From Chloromonas sp. AAM2 (taxonomy: Eukaryota; Chlorophyta; Chlorophyceae; Chlamydomonadales; Chlamydomonadaceae), in contig QAXH01003835.1 of assembly GCA_004335635.1 (NCBI GenBank), positions 1-31,760 of the forward strand: a DNA stretch of 31,760 nucleotides, read 5' to 3'. Positions 1-9,421 of the stretch are shown here, piece after piece. Positions within the stretch are counted from its first letter, which is position 1. Each line of letters opens with the position of its first letter. The translations under genes and the position numbers were made by a program. The notes beneath the pieces were generated by a model. It worked only from the letters and a program-made list of their open reading frames with translations, searched no databases and was not told the DNA's origin.

Positions 1-14
1 TGGCTTCCTCGCAG

Positions 15-3000
15 TGCTCAGTTCCCATGTGTCCGTGGCACTACCACGACCAGTGCCTGGAGGGCCTGAGCCGGCACCTGCCCCGCCACCGTGAGGGGGG
101 GCTCTTCGCGTGCCCCGCACACGCGTGCGCCGTGGTGAGAAGCCCTGTGCTAGCGCTTGCAGCTGAGCCCATGGTGGCACTGGAGGGCAGGCATGCCAGT
201 GCACACAGTGCTCCAAGTCACTGCCATGTGACGACATGTGCACGTGATCTTCATGCGGCTGGGCCAGTGCTTGACTCCACGTGTACATGTCCAGGAGGAG
301 GGCACTGCAGTTCCGGGTAAGACATTTAGCTCAAACGGGGACCAGCAAGCATGTTTTGCTCTTGGTATGCTTGTGTGCGCACAGTGCCGTGAGCCGTTCA
401 TCCCGGGGTCCGGCGCCTCTGTGCGTGTGTGCTGGCGCTGCCCCCGCGCCTACCACGACGCGTGCCTGCCCCCGGGGGCGCGCAGGATACCCGGTGCGGC
501 ACCGGTCAGCACGCTGTGCGAGTGCCCCAGCTGCTTCAAGCTGTACAGGGACGCGCGCACGCAGTGCGCCAAGGCAACAGGAGGCGGTGCCAGCACAAGT
601 GCCAGCCTTGGCAGCCGCCTCACCACAGAGCACTGCCGCCAAATGGATGAAGCATGCAGGCAAGTCCAGCAGGCGTGCACTCGAGGGAATGCCTCAACAC
701 AGCGAGCAAGCAAGCAGGATGCCCTTGACACCTGCGTGCAGTAAGCATGGGTCATGCCCGTGTAAGCCGTGTGCAGAGAGCAATGGTTTTGTACTAGATT
801 GAGGCAAGAAGGGCTTACGCCTAACATCCTTTTCTGCTGAGTGGTGTAAGCCATCCATTGCAAGTCATGGCCCTGAGTCACTGCTGCCTGCGTTGTGCAG
901 GCGAGGCTTGCAGGGCCTGTGGTGGGAGGGGCAGCAAGGCATGGCCACCAGCACAGAGGGCACTGCCCTTAGAGCCGCGTCCGCCCAGCCTGCTGAGGTG
1001 CCTTACAGTGCCAGTCAGAACGAACTCTTTGAAGAGTTTTACGCTGTCTTGGCTGCTGATGTCCCAGAGGACGTATCTGCATCGGCGCCAGCACCTGTCA
1101 ACCAGGTAAGCAGGTGCACAGCATGTGAAAAGTAAAGTTTTGGGCCTGAACAGGCCAAACCATCCCCTTGCTGTCGCTAACCCGCTTCCACGGACGTTGC
1201 CCTGCACCAAGCCGTGTCCTGACTGTTGGCACCAAACTCAAGTCCATCGCCGCAGGACAATGCATGGCTCTCTCACAGAGAACAGAGAGCATGCGTGATA
1301 TGGTGTGATTGTTTGCAGGCGGCTGCCTTGCCATCCCACAGAGCACCTCACTCAGCCGGTGCTGCCGGTGACGCTCACATGGCTCCCAGCGACCCTTTGA
1401 TGTCAAGTGTTGACATGCCTCCGGAGATACTTTTGCTCGTACCAAAAGCAAGCCAGTCGGTAACGAAGGTGCAACAGCTCAACATTCTACTTCAGTCTGC
1501 GGGTGCACAAGAAGTCAGCAATCCCCGTCGCCGCTGCCGGCCAAAATGTGTGGCCAAGCCGGCTGTGGATTACCAGCAGCAAGGGGCGCAGCCTCCAGGT
1601 GCGCACTGACACTTGCTGTCCATCTGTTGATCTGCCCAGTGTGATGGGGCAGACGTATCGAGGCACCATGGCTCACTGTAACGGGGCTGTTCCAGCTCGT
1701 CAGCCATGGCCTGTCTGCTCGACCTGGGGCTAGGGTAGGTTAGGGTAGCCCCCAATTCTTTAAAAACAATTCCCACAAACATGTCAAACACTCGAGGCTC
1801 GGTCGTTCCACTACTACTGCGGTTCACTTACCGGTCAGGCCCCGCCTTGCCCTAGTTCGAACACTCCAGGCTCTGTCGCTCCACTACTACTGCGGTGTTT
1901 CATATTCCCCTTCACATGATTGTTGGACGGGTTTGATACCCTCCCTTCTTGTGAGCCCTCCTTGCCGCCATAGCAACGGTTCACCCGGCCACTCTGACAA
2001 GTGTAGCGATTGAACGGTTGATAGTTGGTAGCGTCATGCAGCAGCATGCTCCCTGCAGTAACACTGTAACCCACATGTGTTGCACAGGCCTTGGCGCTGG
2101 GCCGTTGCAGCCTAGCTCAGTGGCACTGGGCAGCGGCTCCTGCCAGACTGCTTCAGGGGCACAGTTCGGTGCGGCCGGGAGCAGCGCCCCTTTGCCCGGC
2201 CCTGGGCGACCAATCCAGGTGCCCTTGGCCCTTCAGGTGAGGCGGGCGGGCCGGGAACTGTGCACAGCAGCGGCAGAGCGAGCACAGCAGTATTTGAGCC
2301 AAAGCTGATGATCTGTTGGTATTGTCCAGGTGAACTGCAGAAAGGATTGCCGGCAGGCAGTGTGCCAATCAACGGTTTTGCCTCTGTTTTGCTGCTATTA
2401 CCTTTCACTTTCGTACCTAATCATCTGTTTTTGCAGAAACTAGTTCAAACTTGGCAACCTGCTGTTGCAGGGGATCACAAGGGGGGACTTGGAGATGGCT
2501 AACATTGCATTGGATGCTGCCAAAGCAGCAGCCATTGGTTGGGCCTCCTCCCAGAACCTGCCCCTTGATCGGTTAGACGCTTTGGTCAGTACCACTGTGT
2601 ACAATTCGCTCGCGACTGCTGCCCTCAAGGCAACACAGTTGGGCGAAGCGCATACACGGGCACTGGTGCTTGCTGCGCACCTGGCGAAGACGATCATACC
2701 TCTGGCAGGCCCCGTGCAGGACGCATTAGGTGCGCAGCAACGCCTGTGTATGATCGTAGGGGCTGCATCAGCTCTCCCAATGCCAACCAATGCACAGCAG
2801 CGAGCCACTGTAGCGACAGAGCCAAGGCTTGAAAACGTGCAGGCAGCGCCATCACAGATTGCTACAGCATCCTCTTCCTCGTCTGCCAGTGCACCACCTG
2901 CCGCACAGCCTGATGCTGCCCCGCCAGCCGCCGCTGTCCCGGCTGCAGCTGCTGCAGCATCACAACCAGCTGCTGCACCAGCACCGGCCACCACTGCGCA

Positions 3001-4612
3001 ACTGCCGGACGTTGCTGTCCCACCTACTGCTGCCGCCGCTCCACCACCGGTCACCGCTGCACCACGGCCGTACGCTGCTGCCTCATCTCCAGCCACTGCC
3101 GCTGCTCCACCACCCGCCGTCACTGTGCCACGGCCGGATGTTGCTGCTCCACCTCCAGCCGCCACCGCCCCACCACCGGCCAACACTTTGCCACGGCCGA
3201 TCGTTACCTCCCTACCTCCAGCCGCCACCGCCCCACCAACGGCCAACACTTCGCCACGGCCAATCGTTACTTCCCTACCTCCAGCCAGGTCGCACGTTCT
3301 TGTCCCACCTCCGCCTGCAGAATCCACACCCATGGCATCCGCAAGTTCACCCTCTGTATCTGCCCCTGCTGGGACTGGAGACACAACTGCTGCGCATGAT
3401 TGCCGTGCTTGCGCCACAGACAGGCCTGCGGCTGCTTCAGCTGCCAGGAACTTAGTAACAGCAGGTGGCGCTGCGGCTCTTGGTACCAAAGCAACGCCGT
3501 TAATGGCAGCAGCATCACGAAAAATTGCAGAGGCATTGGAAAAAGTAGGAGCAGGAGCACAGCAGCCAGCGGGTGTCAAGGCACGTCCAGCAGCTGATCA
3601 AAAGCTCACAGCGCTGCCTGTGCCATTAACTGGTGCACCACAGACAGGAGCAATGGCGTCACAGGCAGCAAACACGGCAGCAAAGCGACTGGGCCGGTGG
3701 AGCACATCCATGTGCAATCCAACGCATGACCATACACGGCAAGCTGAGCACGCATCAGACAGCGAACCAGACATCAGAGAAGTGGACCCTGCAGCCAGAG
3801 CGCCCAAATCTCGCCGGCCCCGCATTGGTTCCATAACACCCACCCCTGCCAAGCCAGGATCACAGCCGGCTGTATCGCAGCCATCACCAGCTGTCAAGCC
3901 AAAGGCACAGCCAGCTGCATCGCAGCCACCACGAGCATGCCTACCTACGACAGTTGATGAGATTTCTGCGCCCGCTGATAGTCCAGGAACAGCATCTGCC
4001 CATGCAGGCACAGTGGTGCAGGGTGCAGGTCATCCCAAGCTTTTGCCACGCAAGCCTGGTGGTGCTGGCTGGCTGACCCAATTAACTGGCTCAGGCACTT
4101 CCAACCCCAAGCGTGCACCCACTTCTTTACCTCTGTCTGATCTGGGAGTCAATGGAGCGGCCAAAGCTTCGTTTGTGCCGCCGGCCAGAGATGAGAAGGC
4201 GAGGGCTACATCAGGCCAATCATCAGCTCAGCAGCCAGCAGCTGCAGCTCTGCAAGCATCAGCACAGCAAGCAAAGTCCACACGAAATGCTGGCAAGGGG
4301 TCACAAAAACAGACTCGTGCAACATCAACCATCCTTGGTAACCATACTGTGCCAACTCCAAAGCGGCAGGCCGCAGTTCCAGCACCGGCCAAGTTACAGA
4401 CCCAAGCAAGAGACACCAGCCGAAGTGCACCAGCATTGACCACTAAACGCTCATGTGATTTGACGCATGAGGATTCCGCATCGGAGATGCTTTCACCGGA
4501 TGACTGGGCTAGGCGCGGGGCGCTTGCTCAAGCACAGCGGGCGGAACGGGCAGCAAGGGTCAAGGCAATGGCTGTTGAAGATGTTTGTGACTTGACTCTA
4601 GATGATGATTGA
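15..4612 (+). CDS. PHD-type zinc-finger protein with Pro/Ala-rich tail (5' partial)
   Basis: Spliced model: exons 15-134, 385-740, 901-1105, 1319-1598, 2088-2236 and 2471-4612 (1083 aa visible). The window opens in an intron; the first acceptor is cctcgcag at 7-14. Exons 1 and 2 join in frame to build a cysteine/histidine cluster: CPWHYHDQC, then CPAHACAVC across the junction, then CWRCPRAYHDACLP and CECPSC. This is the pattern of the tandem PHD fingers of EDM2/NSD-type chromatin proteins, so a nuclear chromatin-reader role is inferred. Exons 3-5 show no domain I recognise. Exon 6 opens with an Ala-rich, probably helical stretch, continues through a long Pro/Ala-rich disordered region with 21-residue repeats, then a Lys/Arg/Gln-rich part, and ends in DVCDLTLDDD. 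No SET or methyltransferase domain is visible; it could lie upstream. The exon structure is firm because all junctions keep frame. The function is a family-level inference. Confidence 0.75.
1656..1750 (+). repeat. Dispersed repeat A, copy 1 (intronic)
   Basis: This 95-bp segment runs from tatcgagg to tagggtagcc and matches 9036-9130 in the same orientation with about 7 substitutions and no gap. It lies inside intron 1599-2087 of the PHD-protein gene. The end carries ctagggtaggttagggtag, which resembles telomere repeat but is not a tandem array. Confidence 0.85.
1788..1897 (+). repeat. Local direct repeat in the PHD-gene intron
   Basis: Two 37-bp units, 1788-1824 and 1861-1897, match at about 33 or 34 of 37 positions. 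Each starts acactc and contains ccactactactgcgg. They lie just after dispersed repeat A in the same intron and are separated by 36 bp, so this is a short interspersed duplication. Confidence 0.7.
3049..3300 (+). repeat. 21-aa (63-bp) imperfect coding repeat in the PHD-protein tail
   Basis: About four consecutive units, each with a PRP core followed by PP-rich sequence (for example AAPRPYAAASSP, TVPRPDVAAPPP, TLPRPIVTSLPP, TSPRPIVTSLPP). The last two units are offset by exactly 63 bp (caacac at 3181 and 3244) and are nearly identical in DNA, suggesting recent in-frame duplication. The repeat lies in the disordered part of exon 6 and keeps the frame open. Confidence 0.75.
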
Positions 4613-5411
4613 TACTCAGTGGTCAGGCAGGATTGGATTCATCAGGCAACATCAATAAGCTCGTAGAGAACTGAGAGCTTTCAACTGGTGCATACAGTTT
4701 GCTCCTTGGCACCAATTACCAGTCAAGAGATTCAAAACTAAGTGGCAACAAACAGATTCCAGCTCAACTCAGGGTTGCCGGAAGTCAGAACCACTCGTGT
4801 CTTATCACTCTGCCGTATGTGCATGCGAAGCAGTCTCTGTGGTCGCAACTGTTCTGCCCTTGTTGCACTCAGCTGTGTCTTGTCTGTTTTTGTTTCGAGA
4901 TGGTTGACCCAAGTGCGGACGGGTGGCTGCTTGCAAAAGTTGATTCTGTGGGTGCATTAACCTTTTACAAGCGCAGGATGTGCTTGGATGATTATCTATC
5001 ATTGTGCTGTCAGCCGTTGCCATGCCGCTGGTGGGTTGTGCCAGCTGCCCTGCCATTATGTGCAAACCAGTGGACAAAACTGCCTGTTTGCGTCTTGTGT
5101 GTCTGTAATCGCAGTGTGAACGGTTAACTGCACTATGATTGTAATGCATGGATGTTGAGGATTCACTTGAACTCCCTGTTGCTCGGTCATAATACCATTA
5201 CAATACGTGATGTTCAGAAAGCGTTTGAATAGTTATCTATTAGTGTCTCTGCTGTCCGTTAATTGTACAGATGAACATCGACAGGAGGTGTGGGAATGCT
5301 TTGCGCTGCCAGCCATTGCCATGGGTTGTACCGCCGATCTGCTGTGATGCACCAGCAAGCAGACAGGAGTTAGTGTTTGTAATGGCAGGTTTCCGTGCGT
5401 TGCTTGATGTT
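4613..5411. other. 3' UTR and gap after the PHD-protein gene
   Basis: No convincing coding exon on either strand. The first part should be 3' UTR of the PHD-protein gene. Reading frames here lack splice-compatible boundaries and any motif I know. Confidence 0.5.
5104..5144 (+). terminator. Candidate TGTAA poly(A) signals of the PHD-protein gene
   Basis: TGTAA occurs at 5104-5108 and 5140-5144, about 490-530 bp after the stop codon. TGTAA is the usual poly(A) signal in Chlamydomonas and relatives. The motif is short, so chance occurrence is possible. Confidence 0.35.
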
Positions 5412-5451
5412 GTCGTTAGGCAGCGTTGACAGTCGTAAGGCAGCGTTACAA
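5412..5451 (+). repeat. 20-bp tandem duplication
   Basis: Unit 1 at 5412-5431 (gtcgttaggcagcgttgaca) and unit 2 at 5432-5451 differ at only a few bases. The second unit contains ttaca at 5446-5450, which reads TGTAA on the minus strand. That is the first such motif downstream of the superoxide dismutase stop codon, about 890 bp away. Confidence 0.6.
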
Positions 5452-5587
5452 GTCAGTGGACGGAAAAGTTTGTCTGCATCTGTCGTTGCTGACTGCAATG
5501 TGGCCACCCGCCTCCTTGGGGAGGTAGCCAAGCCCTCCACCCCCCGACTGAGACAGCTAGACACATGCCGCCTAATGTAGGCCACAC

Positions 5588-5636
5588 CCGAGAACCCATC
5601 TCGGAGTTGACTGCTGGCAGAACTTGTTGCCAGCAG
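5588..5636. repeat. Two adjacent hairpins next to dispersed repeat B
   Basis: Hairpin 1: ccgaga (5588-5593) pairs with tctcgg (5599-5604) around a 5-nt loop. Hairpin 2: ctgctggca (5611-5619) pairs perfectly with tgccagcag (5628-5636) around an 8-nt loop. They lie just before the segment shared with 25893-25975. They may be part of a longer mobile or structured element; I do not recognise the family. Confidence 0.55.
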
Positions 5637-5648
5637 GTTCGGACGACG

Positions 5649-5731
5649 GGATTTCTGACCGCTGGCAATGCCCAACAATGTCTTGATTCTGCACTGAATG
5701 TCGCCGTCAGAGATATCAAACCCACTGACAT
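5649..5731 (+). repeat. Dispersed repeat B, copy 1
   Basis: An 83-bp segment from ggatttctgaccgctggc to aacccactgacat, matching 25893-25975 in the same orientation with about 5 substitutions and no gap. It lies in the gap between the convergent PHD-protein and SOD genes. The match stops sharply at both ends, as expected of a dispersed element fragment. Confidence 0.85.
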
Positions 5732-5820
5732 AGGTTCTACGATAAGCAGGCGTCAGCCCAATCAACAGGCATGTACCACGTACGTACGTGGATCATTCCG
5801 CATACCCGACCGCGCTGGGC

Positions 5821-5890
5821 GGACGGTGGGATTGGAACCCGTGATCTCACACCTTCACCCCTTGCTCTAACACGGGTGCTACAGTTGTTT
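5821..5890 (-). other. Degenerate tRNA-like sequence (possible SINE head)
   Basis: Read on the minus strand it contains gtagc followed by gttagagca, like a tRNA D arm and pol III A box. About 30 nt later comes agatcacgggttccaatccc, like the variable loop and T arm with a B box (ggttccaatcc against the GGTTCGANTCC consensus). The T stem pairs at only three positions and no anticodon stem forms, so it is not a functional tRNA. It could be a tRNA-derived SINE or a decayed tRNA. Confidence 0.4.
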
Positions 5891-6338
5891 GACAACCCTT
5901 GCAGGCGGAGGTACCTTGAGTGCGTGACAACTTCGCGATTGGCTTCAGTCCATCTGGCGACCCCGTGTTGCGCACACTGTTCCTTTGTTTTTGTAGGAAA
6001 ACGCAGCCTAAGGGTAACAACCCCAACCACATAGTGAACAACTCTAGACTCTCACGCCTATTGAAAGAAACCGCCAGCCAATGTTGCGGAGCCAGCAGTC
6101 CAGGGTTTTGAATTTTCTTCAATTGCTCGTGGTTTTCTAACCCCCAAACTGCGCTTCCGCCCCCACAGTCTTGCCATCTCCGCACACGCTTCAAAATATA
6201 AACCAAGGAAACTCGGCTTGACACGGCTCTTGCGCACGCCACCGTGTCTGTGGATTGCCCTTGGCGCCATCTCACTCACGTGCGCTGTTTCCTCTTCACC
6301 ATCCTAAATAGCCTACAATCTGCAACGCGTCATGCTGT
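5891..6338. other. Gap downstream of the SOD gene
   Basis: No supportable exon on either strand. The part adjoining 6339 is probably 3' UTR of the superoxide dismutase transcript. Frames are open by chance but show no recognisable motif. Confidence 0.45.
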
Positions 6339-8741
6339 TCACTTCTTGGCATGCGCCAGTCGGTCGGCCACATTCTTCCAGTTGACGACCTTCCACACGT
6401 TCTGCGGACCAACAGCACACACATGGGCAGAAATTGAATCATACCAAAAATGTTTGGCCACACACAAGTGGAGTTGTTACCAAGATGATTTTCAAGCGAT
6501 CGCATGATTGGTCACTGACAGAGACGGGACACGGCTGCATTTCTTGTTCCAGCACCCAGCAGAGGTTCAAGTGCCTGAAATTAAGGACTGGCATGACGTG
6601 GATCCCATGCTCTCTCTGCTGCATTCTCACACAACCCATCTCTGCACCGCAACCACAAGAAAAACCTAATAAATGCCCCCTCTGCCAGGCCTTTTCTACA
6701 TGCATAGACCACACACCTTGAGGTAATCGGGGCGCACGTTCTTGTAGTCCAAGTAGTCTGAACATGGCACGCCACACGCACATGTCAGCAGGCAGGTTTT
6801 GAACAGCCGGGGCCCAGGCGGCAAGAGCAGGTGACTCAGAAGCAGCAGGCACATAACACAATTGTGGACAGCTGGATGCAGTGAATGTGATGCACCTGTT
6901 GAAGAGCACTGTTCAAGTTGCTGCAGCAGACAAGCCACATGAGTAGTGTCGGTGTGTCGCCTCATTCAGGAGTGGCTGGACGCTTGATGAGGGCTGCCCT
7001 GGACAGCGCCTTAACTATGCACGCTGTGACAATGGGCTGCACAAAAGCAGGCTGCAGGAAGCAGGGCAGCAGCCAGCCTGTGTAGCATGCATGCTTTCCC
7101 ACACTCACATGCATGCTCCCAGACATCCACGCCCAGCAGTGGCACCAGGTTCTGCAGTGACACCGCATGCAGGTACTTGCGCTATTCAGTGGGAAATGAG
7201 GCAGCAGTGGCTGCACCATGACGCTGACGAGGCATGCAGCCGGACCTCCACTAGCTGAAGGTGACCTCCGCCAGACTCCAGATTATGCAGCAGGTAGTAG
7301 GACAGACGAGTTTGGCAGACTTTCTTGGTTGCAGTTTTCAGCCACGCGTTGATGATTGAGATGGCGGTTAACAAGCCTTTTAAGCAGGCCTGTCTTCGTC
7401 TGCCACTCACCAGTGTGCTCAATGGGTCCTGGTTGGCGGTGGTGGCGATCTCCAGACCGCCTGTGGACTTGTTCAGGCCCAGCCAGCCCCAGCCGGAGCC
7501 CTGTGCATGGTCACATCAACACGGTTGGTGTGCGGCTCAGAACGCCCGCGTCATGTGTTGCCTTGGCAGCGGCGAAACCAGGGATCGAGCACATGCAACG
7601 GAGACCACTGCTGTCCATGGTCGCCCATACACATATGCAGCAGCTGACCATAGCGTCACAGAGACATAGCATCAACTGCCCCAAGGCCCAAGCGCAGTCT
7701 TAGGTGGGACAGATGCGGCCTTGATGCTGACCCGGGGCTTTGGTGCTGAGTGGAAGTGCAGAGAAAATTGTCTGCACACCTGGACGCCAGCTGCAGCAGC
7801 ATTGAATTCTGCGGTGAAGGCATCCACACTCTTCCAGCGTGCCTCAATCAGCTTCAGCACTTCACCACTGGGAGGTTGATAGTCCTGCAGGCACATGGTG
7901 GTGCAATGTCATGCCAGCGGAAAGTGCAGGGCCAGTGCAGTCAGTGGTTCACAGCAACGTTACAACGCTCAGGATTACCTTCTGCGGGGTCAAGTTAGTC
8001 CAGAAGATGCTGTGGTTGACATGGCCTGCGTACACATCGCAGCAACAGCAGCTGCTGTTAAGCACCACGACAGTACGACCATGAAATCCAGGCACCATCG
8101 GTAACAGCTGTACATGCTAGGAATGCAAAGGAGTGCTCACTCGGGGTTCGATAACCTCTGGTGGGCGCTGGACGAGTCACATACCTCCGCCGTTGAACTT
8201 GATGGCGCCCTGCAGCTTGATCATCGTCGCGATGTCATTCTTGCTCTCGGCCTGTCCAAAAGACTCTTGCACAGGTCAGCACCAACTCACACGGTCACAA
8301 AACCCTTGCGCATTTCGCAGTAATTGCTCACCTCCGCAGACTGCTGTATAGCTGCGTTGTAATTCGTGATGTAGGCCTGATGATGCTTCTTGTGGTGCAG
8401 CTCCATGATCTGGCCTGCGAATGCGAAGGCAACGAGGGCAGAAGTTCCAGCGTGAGAAAACATGCTTCATTCCACTGCTAGCTGCTCGCCAATTGCAAAT
8501 CTATTCATCAGGTACGGCTCACCAGAGATGACGGGCTGCAGAGCGCCATAGTCGTAAGGAAGGTCCGGCAGATTTGCGGCAGATGCCATGCCGCGAATGC
8601 CACTTCTGAATAAAACCAGGCTCTAAGCTCAGTCAGAAGTGCGTGCATTGCTTTCATCGCGAACAATGATGCAATCCTTCAAACTCACGTAAGGTTGGTC
8701 GCCCGCTTCAGGAAGCCACTGGCCACGAGAGGAAGAGCCAT
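6339..8741 (-). CDS. Manganese superoxide dismutase, mitochondrial type
   Basis: Spliced model (minus strand): 8741-8689, 8605-8523, 8414-8332, 8251-8185, 8025-7979, 7884-7780, 7500-7411, 7151-7109, 6757-6717 and 6401-6339. All introns are GT-AG, giving 224 aa, normal for the family. The enzyme dismutates superoxide to hydrogen peroxide and oxygen. Visible landmarks are the N-terminal [10 protein letters not shown], the helix [41 protein letters not shown] and the C-terminal VNWKNVADR. By comparison with human MnSOD, the metal ligands are H52, H100, D185 and H189, and Q146 is the outer-sphere glutamine that favours Mn over Fe. The first 25 or so residues are Arg/Lys/Ser/Ala-rich without acidic residues, a likely mitochondrial presequence. 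The start at 8741 gives exactly this presequence before the conserved domain. It is convergent with the PHD-protein gene and divergent from IRE1. Confidence 0.95.
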
Positions 8742-9035
8742 TGTGGTATGTGTTCGTATGGCAAGGATATGCAGTTCTGGTTATGAGCCTGCGGCGTGGC
8801 TTCGTGCAAGTAGTTCGGCGTTGAAAGCGGTTGCTAACAATTCCAACAACCTGATTTGCAACAGGTGAAGGCTAGAGTCCAACGTGGGGCTAGTCCAACG
8901 TGGGGCTAGAGTATCCACTGGACAAGGCGCCCAGTCCCCACTGGGCTCAGACAGCGCAGATTGGGTTTCTGTACTCGTCACGTTCTCACACAGCTAGTGC
9001 TATGAGCCTACACGCTGAAACTGTTGCCGCATACA
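8742..9035. other. Upstream region of the SOD gene
   Basis: The presumed promoter and 5' UTR of the minus-strand superoxide dismutase gene. A short direct repeat (tccaacgtggggctag, twice) lies at about 8878-8909. No coding exon or clear core promoter motif was recognised. Confidence 0.4.
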
Positions 9036-9130
9036 TATCGAGGTACCGTGGCTCACAGTACTGGGGCTGTTCCAGCTCGTCAACCATGGCCTGACTGCTC
9101 GACCTGGGGCTAGGGTAGGTTAGGGTAGCC
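9036..9130 (+). repeat. Dispersed repeat A, copy 2
   Basis: A 95-bp segment about 93% identical to 1656-1750, in the same orientation and without indels. The homology ends abruptly at tagggtagcc (9121-9130). It lies about 300 bp upstream of the SOD start codon and just beyond a consensus minus-strand donor site at 9171. Confidence 0.85.
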
Positions 9131-9171
9131 TTCACGTGCACATCAACGCTGCAATATTTTTCCTTACTTAC

Positions 9172-9346
9172 CTCGCGGCATCCAGCCCAAACTGGGGCGG
9201 ATGGAGGTTGGCACGTCCATCCCGAAGTGAAGACGATTGTAGCGTGACATGATGCTCAGGGCAGTGGGGCTCAGGTTGCCTGCAGTGCTGCTGTGGGGGT
9301 GTGCCACAGCGGCCTTACACACTGCAGGGTGCACAGCCAGCCACAC
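9172..9346 (-). other. Possible unassigned exon ending in a consensus donor
   Basis: On the minus strand an open frame from ATG at 9346 ends at a perfect donor, gag|gtaagt, with the exon edge at 9172. It contains MSRYNRLHFGMDVPTSIRP, which does not look like low-complexity noise. I do not recognise the family and found no acceptor or downstream exon before the SOD start. It may be a leader exon, a remnant exon or chance. Confidence 0.2.
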
Positions 9347-9392
9347 TGCCTATGGTGGCTGTCCGAGTTCTTTGGATGGAGCCACTGTAGTA

Positions 9393-9412
9393 CGTCTCTC
9401 GCTCCAGAGAGA
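9393..9412. repeat. Short hairpin followed by TATA-like sequence
   Basis: tctctc (9395-9400) pairs with gagaga (9407-9412) around a 6-nt loop, and gtatata follows at 9414-9420. No gene starts nearby on the plus strand, so the TATA-like run is probably incidental. Confidence 0.3.
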
Positions 9413-9421
9413 TGTATATAA

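Noticed and set aside
1731..1750. Telomere-like tagggtaggttaggg
   Set aside because: There are only two or three imperfect units, and the same sequence is part of dispersed repeat A at 9111-9130. It is not an interstitial telomere array.
2440..3579. Long minus-strand open frame (379 codons), Ala/Gly-rich
   Set aside because: It is antisense to the Pro/Ala-rich exon of the PHD-protein gene. GC-rich low-complexity DNA keeps both strands open, and there is no domain.
5581..5610. Resemblance to the 5S rRNA A-box region (cacccgagaacccatctcggagtt)
   Set aside because: Similarity covers only about 25 bases, and neither the box C region nor the rest of 5S follows.
6339..8741. Iron-type superoxide dismutase
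   Set aside because: [19 protein letters not shown] and DVWEHAYY, plus Q146 in the position typical of Mn enzymes, fit MnSOD better than plastid FeSOD.
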